A stretch of DNA of 64,000 bases from VAZQ01 sp963739175 (GTDB taxonomy: Bacteria; Pseudomonadota; Alphaproteobacteria; Rhizobiales; Xanthobacteraceae). Below are positions 34,662-43,949 of the stretch, piece after piece. The stretch covers positions 682,001-746,000 of the forward strand of contig CAVTZH010000011.1 in NCBI GenBank assembly GCA_963739175.1, given 5' to 3'. A program made the translations under genes and the position numbers. The notes beneath the pieces were generated by a model, which had not been told where the DNA came from, searched no databases, and saw nothing but the letters and a program-made list of their open reading frames with translations. The first letter of the stretch is position 1, and the number at the start of each line of letters is the position of its first letter.

Positions 34662-36870
34662 TTAACCGCGGTCGAGGCGGCGTACAAGGCTGCGCGGCGA
34701 CAATTCTTTGAGCGATTTGCCACGTCCGGACAGACTCGGATTCGTCATGAAGTACTTGTGGGCGTTGAAGGGCTCCTCGCCCTCGGCCGCTTTTATGCAA
34801 TTCGACGTGCCGTCGGGCAGAAGTTTCCAGCTCTGCTCGTTGTCCTTGAAATTGGCGATCATGATCTGATCGAGCACCTGCTCGTGCACGGTCGGGTTGA
34901 GGATCGGACAGAGAACCTCCACCCGCCGATCGAGGTTCCGCGGCATCATGTCGGCGGAGGAAATATATACCGCCGCCTTCGAATGCGGCAGGCCGTAGCC
35001 GGCGCCGAAGCAGTAGATGCGGCTGTGTTCCAGGAACCGGCCGACGATCGATTTCACCCGGATGTTCTCCGACAGACCCGGGATGCCCGGCCGCAGGCAG
35101 CAGATGCCGCGCACCACCAGGTCGATCTGTACGCCGGCGCGTGACGCCTCGTAGAGCTGGTCGATGATGTCGGGGTCGACCAGCGAATTGTCCTTCATCC
35201 AGATCGCGGCCGGCTTGCCGTTGCGGGCGTGCGCGATTTCCTGGGCGATGTGCTCGGCGACGCGCTTGCGCAAGGTCAGCGGCGACACCGCCATCCGCTC
35301 GAGCTGCGCCGGCTCGGCGTAGCCGGTGATGTAGTTGAACACGCGCGCGACATCGCGCGCCGATCACCGGCTCGGAAGTGAAGAACGAGAGGTCGGTGTA
35401 GATGCGTGCGGTCACCGGATGATAGTTGCCGGTCCCGACATGGACGTAGGTGGCAAGCGAGCCGCCTTCGCGGCGCACGACCAGAGACAATTTGGCGTGG
35501 GTCTTGAGCTCGATGAAGCCGAACACGACCTGCGCGCCGGCGCGCTCGAGCGCGCGCGACCAGCGGATATTGGCCTCCTCGTCGAAGCGCGCCTTGAGCT
35601 CGACCAGCGCGGTCACCGACTTGCCGGCCTCGGCTGCCTCCACCAGCGACTTGACGATGGGGGATTCGGACGACGTGCGGTAGAGCGTCTGCTTGATTGC
35701 CACCACGTCAGGATCGCGCGCAGCCTGGTTCAGAAACTGAACCACCGCGTCGAATGATTCATACGGATGGTGGACGACCAGGTCCTTCTGGCGGATGGCG
35801 GCGAAGCAATCGCCGCCATGATCGCGGATGCGCTCGGGGAAGCGCGGATTGTACGGCACGAATTCGAGATCGGGCCGGTCGAGGCTCATCAGCTGCGACA
35901 ATTCGTTGAGCGCCAGCACGCCGTCGACCAGGAAGACTTCGTCGTTGCAATCGAGCGCGCGCTGCACGAAGCGCCGCAACTCGGCCGGCATGGCGGCTTC
36001 CATCTCGAGACGGATCACCGATCCGCGCCGGCGCCGCTTGAGCACGGTCTCGAACTCGCGCACCAGATCTTCGGCCTCTTCCTCGATTTCGATTTCGGAA
36101 TCGCGGATGACGCGGAACGCGCCCTGCCCCTTGAGCGTGTAGCCCGGGAACAGCTGGCCGATGAACAATCCGGTGAGTTGCTCGATGGTGATGACGCGCG
36201 CCGGCGAGCCTTCCGCGGCCGGCAGCCGGACGAAACGATCGATCTTGTTCGGCATGCGGATCAGCGCGTTCATCGCCTCGCCGTCGCTGGCGCGCACGAG
36301 CTGCAGCGCGATCGTGAAGCCGAGATTGGAGATGAACGGGAACGGATGCGCCGGGTCGATCGCGAGCGGCGTGAGCAGCGGGAACACCTGACGCAGGAAG
36401 TGATCCTGCAGCCAGGTCTTTTCCTTCCGGGTCACATCCGGTCCGTCAACCAGCGTGATTTCCGCCGCGGCGAGCTCGACGCGCAGTTCCCGCCACCGCG
36501 CCTGCTGATCGCTGGCGAGCGCCGACACCGCTTCGGAGATGCGTGCGAGCTGCTCGGCCGGCGTGAGACCGTCGGGGCTTCGGGTGGTGATGCCGGCGCG
36601 CAACTGGCCGCGCAGGCCGGCCACGCGCACCATGAAAAATTCATCGAGGTTGTTGGCGGAGATCGAGAGGAACCGCACCCGCTCGAACAGGGGATGGGCG
36701 GCGTTCTCGGCCTCCTCGAGCACCCGGCGGTTGAAGTGCAGCCAGGACAACTCACGGTTAATGAAACGGTCAGGGCTCGACGACAGCGGGATGGCCGCGC
36801 GTTCGGCTTCCGCAGTCAGCAGGGCCTCGGGCATTTCACTAGCGATTGCAACAGCTTGAGCTCGATCCAT
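34662..36870 (-). CDS. ppk: Polyphosphate kinase 1, frame interrupted once
   Basis: A protein of about 735 residues with all PPK1 domains: N-terminal FINRELSWLHFNRRVLEEA and SISANNLDEFFMVRVAGLRGQ; middle DPAHPFPFISNLG; catalytic YESFDAVVQFLNQAARDPDV, IELKTHAKLSLVVRREGG (the phospho-acceptor His region), and C-terminal YGLPHSKAAVYISSADMMPRN. It polymerises the gamma phosphate of ATP into polyphosphate at the inner membrane. The frame breaks near 35355-35360 at GGCGCGCGAT; removing one G restores the conserved IGRDVARVFNYITGYA. It is the first gene of ppk-ppx. The stop is 34662-34664. Confidence 0.88.
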
Positions 36871-36949
36871 AGGGCTAGCCAGGCATAATCGCCGCCATTC
36901 GTGACGGCTCGATGACACTAGCGCATATAGGTTACTGCTGTGGCCTGGG

Positions 36950-37618
36950 TTACCCGCGCAAGACTTCGGCTGCTAAAGCTCTGGTTAAAGGACGCTTCTG
37001 GCGCATCGCCTCCTGGTCGAGGGTGGCCACGGCGGCCTGCGCATCGGCGAACGACCGCCCGATGCGGGTCGCGACATAGCCGATGAGCTGCTCGTCGACG
37101 CCGAGCTGGCGGTCGGCGAACAATTTCACCAGCACCGCACGCAGCAGCGCGTCGTCGGGCGGCGCCAGCGCGACCACCGGCAAGGCCTTCAGCCGCGACG
37201 CCAGGTCCGGCGTACGGATCGTCCACGCCGCCGGTGCGGTGCGCGCGGTGAGCAGCACGTAGGCGCCCTCCTCGCGCGCCAGGTTGAGCAGATGAAACAT
37301 CGCGGTCTCGTCGAATTCCGCCGCCGCCGCGTCCTCCACCACCAGCGCGCCGGTCGCGAGCGCAGCCGGGACCTCGCGTAGCGCGCGCGCGGCGACCGAG
37401 CGCGCGCCGGCCTGCTCCGCCCAGATCGACGCGAGGTGGCTCTTGCCCGAGCCTTCCGGCCCAATCAGCGCCACGATGCAGTTCGGCCAATCGGGCCAGC
37501 TGTCGATCAGCGTCAGCGCCGCGGCATTCGACGGCCCGCCCAGGAAATCGTCGCGGGCGTAGCTCTCGGCATGATCGAGGTCCAGGGTCAGCTGCCGAGG
37601 GCCTCGGGCGCCGTTCAT
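36950..37618 (-). CDS. hdaA: DnaA-related regulatory ATPase HdaA
   Basis: A 222-residue DnaA-domain-III homologue. It has an N-terminal clamp-binding-type peptide (RQLTLDL, matching the QLxLDL consensus) that docks on the DNA polymerase sliding clamp, a degenerate-to-normal Walker A (LIGPEGSGKSHLASIWAEQ), Walker B (GALVVEDAA) and the AAA+ lid (PDLASRLKALPVVAL). No DNA-binding domain IV is present. With the clamp it stimulates ATP hydrolysis by DnaA to prevent re-initiation of replication. I chose the ATG at 37618, which overlaps the preceding gene's stop (ATGA), giving a coupled pair with the phosphatidyltransferase. Confidence 0.87.
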   Translation of the reverse strand: MNGARGPRQLTLDLDHAESYARDDFLGGPSNAAALTLIDSWPDWPNCIVALIGPEGSGKSHLASIWAEQAGARSVAARALREVPAALATGALVVEDAAAAEFDETAMFHLLNLAREEGAYVLLTARTAPAAWTIRTPDLASRLKALPVVALAPPDDALLRAVLVKLFADRQLGVDEQLIGYVATRIGRSFADAQAAVATLDQEAMRQKRPLTRALAAEVLRG

Positions 37619-38163
37619 GGGGGACCGTCCCTGGTGCCGTTGATATGGCGCACCCATTCGCGCAGATAAAGGGCGACCGACGCGAGGGTGAGGATCGCGA
37701 CCAGCGCGGTCAGCCCCTGGATCGCCCACCAGGCCTCGAATTCGAACGCGAGCGATGCCAGCACCACGAGCGCCAGCAGGATCTGCGCGACCGTGTTGAG
37801 CTTCGACACCGTGAGCGGCTTGAGCGTGACCGGATTGTTCATCAGCCAGGACAGGATGATGGCGCCCACGATCATGATGTCGCGCGAGACCACCAGGATG
37901 ACCAGCCAGCGCGGGATCGCGCCGGCGATGCCCAGCGTCACGTAGATCGAGACGATCAGCGCCTTGTCGGCGAGCGGATCGAGAAAGGCGCCGAGCTCGG
38001 TCGCCATGTTGAAGCGCTTGGCGAGGTAGCCGTCGACCAGGTCGCTCAGCCCGGCCAGCAGGAACAGGATGAAGGCAATCTTCATCTCGCCGGCCGCGAT
38101 CGCCCAGACCATGACCGGAACTGCCAAAATACGCGCAAGCGTAATTAGGTTCGGAATACTCAA
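37615..38163 (-). CDS. CDP-alcohol phosphatidyltransferase (PgsA-like)
   Basis: A 182-residue polytopic membrane enzyme with the family motif: SDLVDGYLAKRFNMATELGAFLDPLADK contains D-G-x2-A-K-x8-G-x3-D-x3-D, with Lys where Arg is usual. It transfers a phosphatidyl group from CDP-diacylglycerol to an alcohol such as glycerol-3-phosphate. The opening MSIPNLITLARILAVPVMV is characteristic of PgsA-type enzymes. A paralogue elsewhere may be the housekeeping PgsA. It overlaps hdaA by four bases (ATGA), a pairing frequent in Rhizobiales. It is divergent from purM. Confidence 0.85.
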   Translation of the reverse strand: MSIPNLITLARILAVPVMVWAIAAGEMKIAFILFLLAGLSDLVDGYLAKRFNMATELGAFLDPLADKALIVSIYVTLGIAGAIPRWLVILVVSRDIMIVGAIILSWLMNNPVTLKPLTVSKLNTVAQILLALVVLASLAFEFEAWWAIQGLTALVAILTLASVALYLREWVRHINGTRDGPP

Positions 38164-38316
38164 ATCTGTGCGCCCCGGCCGACCGTCTAAACTTCAATGC
38201 GCCCGGCTATTGAGCGATCGGGCGCGTCATCCGCTGCGCACAATATACCGCCCACCGAGCCATTGCACACGCGCCGATTCCGCCGTAACACGCGGGCCGT
38301 ACAACTGAGGAAAACC

Positions 38317-39385
38317 ATGGCGGATAAGGGCCTCACCTATGCCGAGGCCGGCGTCGACATCGATGCCGGCAACCGGATGGTGGAGCTGATCAAGCCATTG
38401 GTCCGCGCCACCCGCCGGCCGGGCGCGGACGCCGAAATCGGCGGGTTCGGCGGGCTTTTCGATCTCAAGCGCACGGGCTTCAAGGACCCGGTCCTGGTCG
38501 CCGCAACAGACGGCGTCGGCACCAAGCTCAAGATCGCGATCGAGACCGGCCGCCACGACACCATCGGCATCGACCTCGTCGCGATGTCGGTGAACGATCT
38601 CGTGGTGCAAGGCGCCGAGCCGCTGTTCTTCCTCGACTACTTCGCCTGTGGAAAGCTGGCGCCGGAAACCGGCGCGCTGATCGTCAAGGGCGTCGCCGCC
38701 GGCTGCAAGGAAGCCGGCTGCGCGCTGATCGGCGGCGAGACCGCCGAGATGCCCGGGCTCTACCGCGACGGCGACTACGACCTCGCGGGCTTCGCGGTCG
38801 GCGCGGCGGAGCGCGATGCGCTGTTGCCGCGCGGCGATATCGGCGCGGGCGACGTCGTGCTCGGCCTGGCGTCGTCCGGCATCCACTCCAACGGCTATTC
38901 ACTGGCGCGACGCGTGGTGGAAAAATCGGGGCTCGGCTTCGATGCGCCGGCGCCGTTCGACAAGACATGTTCACTGGGAGAGGCGCTGCTGACGCCGACG
39001 CGCATCTATGTGAAGTCGTGCCTCGCCGCGCTGCGCGAGACCAAGGCGCTGAAAGGGCTCGCCCACATCACCGGCGGCGGCTTCCCCGACAACATTCCGC
39101 GCGTGCTGCCGGACGGCGCCGGCGTTGCGCTCGATCTCGCCCGCGTGCCGGTCAAGCCGGTGTTCAAGTGGCTCGCCGCCACCGGCGGCATCGCCGAGGC
39201 GGAAATGCTGCGCACGTTCAATTGCGGGATCGGCATGATCGCGATCGTCGATGCCGACGGCGCCGATGCGGTCACCGATGTGCTGACGCGCGCCGGCGAG
39301 ACGGTGGTGCGGCTCGGCCAGGTCACGGCGGCCAACGGCGGACGCGCCGCGTGTCGCCTATTCAGGCCGCCTCGACCTCGGATGA
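38317..39385 (+). CDS. purM: Phosphoribosylformylglycinamidine cyclo-ligase, frame interrupted near its C-terminus
   Basis: A protein of about 355 residues. The N-terminus is YAEAGVDIDAGNRMVELIKP, with VAATDGVGTKLKIAIETG, VAMSVNDLVVQGAEPLFFLDY, ALIGGETAEMPGLY and HITGGGFPDNIPRVL. It makes AIR from FGAM with ATP, step five of purine synthesis. In the sequence as given the frame runs straight on into purN, but the conserved PurM ending VAYSGRLDLG followed by TGA (39383-39385) is present in the next frame. One extra base at about 39348-39352 explains this, and the fusion is not real. With that repaired, its stop overlaps the purN start (GGATGATC). GAGG precedes the ATG at 38317. Confidence 0.88.
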
Positions 39386-39981
39386 TCGCGATGCCGAAGA
39401 AGCGCGTCGCCATCCTGATCTCCGGCCGCGGCTCCAACATGGCTTCGCTGATCGCGGCGGCAAAGGACGACGGATATCCGGCCGAAATCGCGCTCGTGCT
39501 TTCGAACCGGCCGGACGCCGCCGGCCTCGCGCATGCTCGCGCCCAAGGCATCACCACCGCCGTCGTCGATCACACGCAATACGGCAAGGACCGCGAAGCG
39601 TTCGAGCGCGCGCTGCAGGACGTGCTGGTCGCGCATCGCATCGATCTCGTGTGTCTTGCCGGATTCATGCGCCTGCTGACGCCGTGGTTCGTCGGTCAAT
39701 GGCAAGGGCGCATGCTCAACATCCACCCTGCCCTGTTGCCCGCGTTCAAGGGCCTGCATACGCACGAGCGCGCGCTCGAAGCCGGCGCAAAGACGCACGG
39801 TGCGACCGTGCATTTCGTGTCCACTGAAATGGATTCCGGGCCGATCATCGCGCAGGCGGAAGTGCCGGTGCTTCCCGGCGATACGGCAGACACCTTGGCC
39901 GCGCGCGTGCTGGAAGCAGAGCACCGCATCTATCCGCAGGCGCTGCGGCAGGTCGCCGAAGGCCGCGCACCGAATCGCTGA
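39382..39981 (+). CDS. purN: Phosphoribosylglycinamide formyltransferase 1
   Basis: A 199-residue folate-dependent GAR transformylase (third step of purine synthesis). It has KKRVAILISGRGSNMASLI, SNRPDAAGLAHA, VCLAGFMRLLTPWFVGQW, LNIHPALLPAFKGLHTHERAL (catalytic Asn/His region) and VHFVSTEMDSGPIIAQAEV (with the catalytic Asp). I place the start at the ATG 39382 that overlaps the true purM stop; the ATG at 39391 is also possible. Translation is probably coupled to purM. It ends before a hairpin shared with the convergent cold-shock gene. Confidence 0.88.
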   Translation: MIAMPKKRVAILISGRGSNMASLIAAAKDDGYPAEIALVLSNRPDAAGLAHARAQGITTAVVDHTQYGKDREAFERALQDVLVAHRIDLVCLAGFMRLLTPWFVGQWQGRMLNIHPALLPAFKGLHTHERALEAGAKTHGATVHFVSTEMDSGPIIAQAEVPVLPGDTADTLAARVLEAEHRIYPQALRQVAEGRAPNR

Positions 39982-39985
39982 CTCC

Positions 39986-40018
39986 AAAAACAAAAACCCC
40001 CGGCGCTTGAGCCGGGGG
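39986..40018 (-). terminator. Rho-independent terminator of the cold-shock gene
   Basis: The stem is CCCCCGGC (39997-40004) / GCCGGGGG (40011-40018). On the minus strand it is followed by TTTTTGTTTTT (39996-39986), a textbook intrinsic terminator for the leftward csp transcript. On the plus strand the stem lacks a T-run but could still slow purN transcription. Confidence 0.85.
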
Positions 40019-40064
40019 CTACGGGTGTTGATCGGCGGCCGGTTCGACCGGCCACCCTGCCGCG

Positions 40065-40268
40065 TCAGTTCACCTTGAGATTCTCCGCCGATGTCCTGCC
40101 GCGATTGGTCACGAGTTCGAATTCGACATTCTGACCTTCGTTGAGCGTGCTGAGGCCAGCGCGCTCCACCGCCGAGATATGGACAAAGACGTCCTTGTCG
40201 CCGGTCGAAGGACGGATGAACCCGTAGCCTTTAGTGGGATTGAACCATTTGACGGTGCCCTTTTGCAT
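40065..40268 (-). CDS. Cold-shock domain protein (CspA family)
   Basis: A 67-residue single cold-shock domain with RNP-1 (KGYGFIRP) and RNP-2 (VFVHISAVE). It opens MQKGTVKWFNPTKG. It binds single-stranded nucleic acid and melts RNA structure in the cytoplasm. The ribosome binding site AGGAGAC is eight bases before the ATG. An A/T-richer leader lies upstream, as in many csp genes whose leader RNA responds to temperature. Confidence 0.93.
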   Translation of the reverse strand: MQKGTVKWFNPTKGYGFIRPSTGDKDVFVHISAVERAGLSTLNEGQNVEFELVTNRGRTSAENLKVN

Positions 40269-40602
40269 CGTCTGTCTCCTGAGCAAGTCTGACGTCGTCG
40301 ACACGCAGCCGCGCACGTTGCGAGCCACGCCACAGTTCGGCTTTGGAGTGATCCGTAGCGCAGGCCTCGTCGGCACAACGGCCGGAGCGGCCAAAATCCG
40401 ATTGCGGCAATGGAACTCAAAAAATGCGGCACCAGGATGGCTGGTCACACCATCCGCAAGTATTGGGGGCGGCCATTACCTGAATTGATAAGTCATTCAC
40501 GAAGTGCATGACCGATGGATGACCGGATCACCTGTGCACGCGTCCGGACATGCGTGGTAACGGCCACTAACCTTGCGTGAGTTCAGCGAAGGCAGCGCAG
40601 CG
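40269..40602. promoter_or_regulatory. Intergenic region between ndk and the cold-shock gene
   Basis: A 334-base stretch holding the end of the ndk transcript and the promoter plus leader of the leftward csp gene. I see no classical terminator for ndk and no further open frame with a ribosome binding site. The part nearest csp (40269-40440) is the likely leader; its secondary structure was not computed. Confidence 0.45.
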
Positions 40603-41025
40603 CTAGCCGACGATCTCGTTGCCGGAAAAGAACTGCGCGATTTCCTTCGCCGCCGTGTCCGGCGCGTCCGAGCCGTGGACGGAGTTTTCGCCGATCGACT
40701 TGGCGTGCACTTTGCGGATCGTGCCCGCCGCCGCCTTGGCCGGATCGGTCGCGCCCATGATGTCGCGATAGCGAACGATCGCGTTGTCGCCTTCCAGCAC
40801 CTGCACGACGACCGGGCCCGAGATCATGAAGCTGACGAGCTCGCCGAAGAACGGCCGCTCGCGATGGACCGCGTAGAACGTCTCGGCCTGCTCGCGGGTG
40901 ATGCGCACGCGCTTCTGCGCGACGATGCGCAGCCCCGCCCCTTCGATCAGGGCGTTGATGGCGCCGGTGAGATTGCGCGCGGTGGCGTCGGGCTTGAGGA
41001 TGGAAAAGGTGCGTTCGATTGCCAT
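40603..41025 (-). CDS. ndk: Nucleoside diphosphate kinase
   Basis: A 140-residue enzyme that balances NTP and dNTP pools. It has the N-terminal MAIERTFSILKPDATARNLTG, the loop EQAETFYAVHRERPFFGELV, GATDPAKAAAGTIR and the phospho-His active site SIGENSVHGSDAPDTAAKEI. It is full length and typical of Rhizobiales. It stands alone on the minus strand and is followed by the csp region. Confidence 0.95.
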   Translation of the reverse strand: MAIERTFSILKPDATARNLTGAINALIEGAGLRIVAQKRVRITREQAETFYAVHRERPFFGELVSFMISGPVVVQVLEGDNAIVRYRDIMGATDPAKAAAGTIRKVHAKSIGENSVHGSDAPDTAAKEIAQFFSGNEIVG

Positions 41026-41294
41026 TGGAAGGGTTTCTCGTTCAAGAGCACGTTAACGATAGTTCGCGGCGGCTTATACCGGCGCGCACGGCGTGCAGCA
41101 AGCGGCAGGCTGCGAACATTTCGCGATGGATCGGGCATTTCGCGATGAATGCTGAATGAACGAGGGCGATTGTTTCGTCAACGTTTCGTCGCGCGCGCGG
41201 CGACGAAACCATTTTCTCTGAACCCGCATGAGGGCCCATGACGACTGATCCCACGAGGATGTGATCACGCATCCAACACACAGGAGAAGAAGTC

Positions 41295-41525
41295 ATGATC
41301 CGCAAGTCGTTGCTCGCCCTCGCCGCCACCGTCGCCGTTGGCGCCGCACTGTTCACCCCGACCACCGCTTCGGCGTGGCATCACCACCACGGCTTCCACG
41401 GCTACCACGGCTTGCGCCTCGGCGTCGTGATCGCCGCGCCGGTTATCGCGTCCTGCTACCGGTATCGTCTTGTCGAGACCCGTCGCGGTCTGCGTCGCAT
41501 CCTGGTGAACGTCTGCGCGTACTAA
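41295..41525 (+). CDS. Small exported His-rich protein
   Basis: A 76-residue protein. It has a signal peptide (MIRKSLLALAATVAVGAALF, cleavage after TASA near residue 27), then WHHHHGFHGYHGLRLGV, a His/Gly-rich patch that could bind metal, and a short tail with CYRYRLVETRRGLRRILVNVCAY that resembles a small beta hairpin. AGGAGAAG lies upstream of the ATG. Similar tiny exported proteins are common in Bradyrhizobium relatives and have no known role. A terminator follows at 41559. Confidence 0.7.
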   Translation: MIRKSLLALAATVAVGAALFTPTTASAWHHHHGFHGYHGLRLGVVIAAPVIASCYRYRLVETRRGLRRILVNVCAY

Positions 41526-41558
41526 GTCGCGGACGAGTTGAGTGTCTGTATCGACGGG

Positions 41559-41596
41559 AGCCCCGGTGTCTATCACGACCCGGGGCTTCTCGTTTT
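41559..41596 (+). terminator. Rho-independent terminator
   Basis: AGCCCCGG (41559-41566) pairs with CCGGGGCT (41580-41587), followed by TCTCGTTTTA. It ends the transcript of the small His-rich protein and lies just before the stop of the convergent cyclase gene. Confidence 0.75.
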
Positions 41597-41603
41597 ACTC
41601 GTA

Positions 41604-42413
41604 CTAAACCAAGGCGAACAGCCGCGCCGGTCCGCCGGTCGCGCCTTTCACCTTCGCAAGCCCGACGATGAGCGTCGCGCCGGCCGCCGGCACGTCGTCG
41701 AGGTTCGCGACGTTCTCGAGACCCCAGCGTCCCGCCCCCAGCCACGACACATGCGTCTTGAAATCCTTCGACGCGCCGTGATCGAGCGAGAGCGTGTCAA
41801 CCGCAATGCCCGCAACCTTGCGCTGCTTGAGCAGCCAGGCGGCGGCATCGGCATCGACGCCCGGGAAGTGCATCACGCCGTTCGCATCCTTGCCGACATA
41901 TTTCGCCTTGTCCGACACGTGCCGCGCCCAGCCGGAATTCATCGCGACGCAGCTATTGTCGGGCAGCCGCCCGTGGCGGCGTTCCCAGGCGGCGAGATCA
42001 GCGCGTGAGAGCTGATAGTCGGAATTCTTCGCCGCCTTGTCGGCGACGTTGATCACCGCCAGCGGCACCACCAGCGTCGCGGCGGGGATCTGCTCCACCG
42101 CGATGCCGTTCTCGGAAAAATGGATCGGCGCGTCGAGATGCGTGCCGGAATGCTCGATCAGCTGCCACTGGTAGAGACTGTAGCCATCCTTCTTGAGGTC
42201 CTTGAGCTTGCGCATCTCGATGCCCGGCGTTCCATCGAAGGTTGGAAATTCGCCAGACATCGTGTGCGTCAGGTCGATCACGCGCCTGGCCGGCCGTGGC
42301 GCGGCCAGTGCAGGTGGCGCAACCGCAGTGGCGGCGAACGCCGCTGCGGCACCAAAGACGCGCCGGCGCGAGAGCGCGCGGTGGATCGCTTCCTGACATC
42401 CCGGGACGCACAT
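41604..42413 (-). CDS. Exported cyclase-family (kynurenine-formamidase-like) hydrolase
   Basis: A 269-residue protein. A Tat-type signal (SRRRVFGAAAAFAATAV, residues 15-31) is followed by the cyclase/arylformamidase fold: VIDLTHTMSGEFPTF, the metal motif IEHSGTHLDAPIHF (His-x-Gly-Thr-His-x-Asp), and DTLSLDHGASKDFKTH. Known relatives are Mn- or Zn-dependent hydrolases of amides such as N-formylkynurenine or isatin; the substrate here is unknown. It is twenty bases after the BAAT-type hydrolase on the same strand, and both carry Tat signals, so they may act together in the periplasm. Confidence 0.82.
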   Translation of the reverse strand: MCVPGCQEAIHRALSRRRVFGAAAAFAATAVAPPALAAPRPARRVIDLTHTMSGEFPTFDGTPGIEMRKLKDLKKDGYSLYQWQLIEHSGTHLDAPIHFSENGIAVEQIPAATLVVPLAVINVADKAAKNSDYQLSRADLAAWERRHGRLPDNSCVAMNSGWARHVSDKAKYVGKDANGVMHFPGVDADAAAWLLKQRKVAGIAVDTLSLDHGASKDFKTHVSWLGAGRWGLENVANLDDVPAAGATLIVGLAKVKGATGGPARLFALV

Positions 42414-42433
42414 GGCGGCCTCCTCGAACGCTG

Positions 42434-43843
42434 CTATCTGCGGCTTTTGACGCCGGCCTCAAGAAACTCCAGCAGGCTGCGCCACGCATCGACGCCGGCC
42501 GCGGCGTCAGCCTTCGCCGTGCCACCCATGCTGAGCAGACGGCCGGACATTCCCTCAACGCGCAGACCGAGCGTGCGCGTAGTGCGCGGTCCGCCCGGCA
42601 CCAGGATGAGATGCCCCGCGCCCTCGTATTTCAGATGCCGGAACGGATAGGGGTGACGATGCGTCTCGAGCCGGCGCATCGCGATGTCGGCGAGCGCCGA
42701 CGATGGCCACATCTGATCGTCGGCCCCCGAGACAAGCAGAATCGGTCCCCGTGTCTTCTCCACGGGGATCGTCGCCCGCTCCACGGCGCGCGCATCGCGG
42801 AGATGGCTGAGGTAGACCGGCGCGAACGCCACCGGACGTCCGGGCTCAACGGCGGGCGATGGCTCCATGCTCGCGTTGTTTTCCTGCAGATACGGCAGCG
42901 GCTTGCCACGGAACGTCCACGCCGCACGCGGCCGCGTGTCGCCGGGCTCGGCGAGGCCAAGCGCCCAGAACACGACGCCACTCGGCACCCACGCGATGAC
43001 GGCGTTGATCTCGGTGAACGTGGCGCCAAGCAGCAAGGCGAGCTCGCCGCCCCGCGACTCTCCCCACACCGCCAGGAAGCGATCGCGCAGCCACGGCTGC
43101 GCCCGCATCCATCGGATCGCATTCTCGAAATATTCGAGCGGGATGTTGACGAGGCCGCGCGGCAGCCCCGCCATGGCGAAGTAACCCAGGTTGAGCGCGG
43201 CATAGCCGTGCGACGCGAGGATGGCGCCGCGGTATTCGTCAATGCCGCCACCACCACCGGTAAGCACGATCACAGCCGGATGCGGGCCAGCGCCCGGCGG
43301 AAGGAACAGCGTGCCGACGATGCCGTCCGTGCGGATTGGATGCCGCGTGACGCCGGGGCCTGCCACGCGGCGCTCAAGCGTCAATTCGGCACGCGTTCCG
43401 TCAGGGCTCGTCGCTTCGAGGTGAGCGAACCAAGGCTGCATGATGAAGCCGTCGGGCGGCGTTTGTACCTCGCCCGGCAATCGCTCCGCCGACCAGATCA
43501 GCCCCATTGCGGATACGCCGTCGTAGGTGCCAGACACCGGGGCCTGGCGTGCGACATGGACGCAACCATCATCGTCGCTCATGAAAGTTGCATGGGCGCG
43601 CCAGCGTGACTTGCTGAAAAGCGTCTGGATCGCGGTGACCGTCACGGGCTGCCGCGGCGGAAAGCCCCGAAGCTCGATGGCAATCGCCGCGTCGACGAGC
43701 GCATCCGGTTGGTCGACGACGATCATCGGGGATGCCAATGCAGGGCGAATATACGGACCGCACGCCGCTGCGACGAGAGCGCCGGTCCCGGCTGCGAAGG
43801 ATCGCCTGTTGAGTCGAACCCCTTCCCAATCGGCATCGGCCAT
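42434..43843 (-). CDS. Exported acyl-CoA thioesterase/BAAT-type alpha/beta hydrolase
   Basis: A 469-residue protein. A twin-arginine signal (LNRRSFAAGTGALVAAACG) is followed by an N-terminal beta domain typical of acyl-CoA thioester hydrolase/BAAT N (IAIELRGFPPRQPVTV). The alpha/beta hydrolase domain has PAVIVLTGGGGGIDEYRG, the nucleophile elbow LAVWGESRGGELAL (Ser in G-E-S-R-G), and the acid/His region LVSGADDQMWPS ... YEGAGHLIL. BAAT relatives cleave acyl-CoA or conjugate amino acids. Export by Tat makes CoA substrates unlikely, so an ester or amide substrate is more plausible (inference). It is the first gene of a pair with the cyclase. Confidence 0.78.
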   Translation of the reverse strand: MADADWEGVRLNRRSFAAGTGALVAAACGPYIRPALASPMIVVDQPDALVDAAIAIELRGFPPRQPVTVTAIQTLFSKSRWRAHATFMSDDDGCVHVARQAPVSGTYDGVSAMGLIWSAERLPGEVQTPPDGFIMQPWFAHLEATSPDGTRAELTLERRVAGPGVTRHPIRTDGIVGTLFLPPGAGPHPAVIVLTGGGGGIDEYRGAILASHGYAALNLGYFAMAGLPRGLVNIPLEYFENAIRWMRAQPWLRDRFLAVWGESRGGELALLLGATFTEINAVIAWVPSGVVFWALGLAEPGDTRPRAAWTFRGKPLPYLQENNASMEPSPAVEPGRPVAFAPVYLSHLRDARAVERATIPVEKTRGPILLVSGADDQMWPSSALADIAMRRLETHRHPYPFRHLKYEGAGHLILVPGGPRTTRTLGLRVEGMSGRLLSMGGTAKADAAAGVDAWRSLLEFLEAGVKSRR

Positions 43844-43949
43844 CTCGCGTAAGCCTCGGTTGTCTCTCTACAAAGGTAATTCGGTGAACCCTTCATTGCC
43901 AGCACCCGGCAGCTTGCCTCGCGCCCGCGCGTCGGCCACATAACGCCCC

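Noticed and set aside
38197..39981. A single 594-codon PurM-PurN fusion protein
   Set aside because: The true PurM end and stop are visible in the neighbouring frame and overlap the purN start; one extra base explains the fusion.
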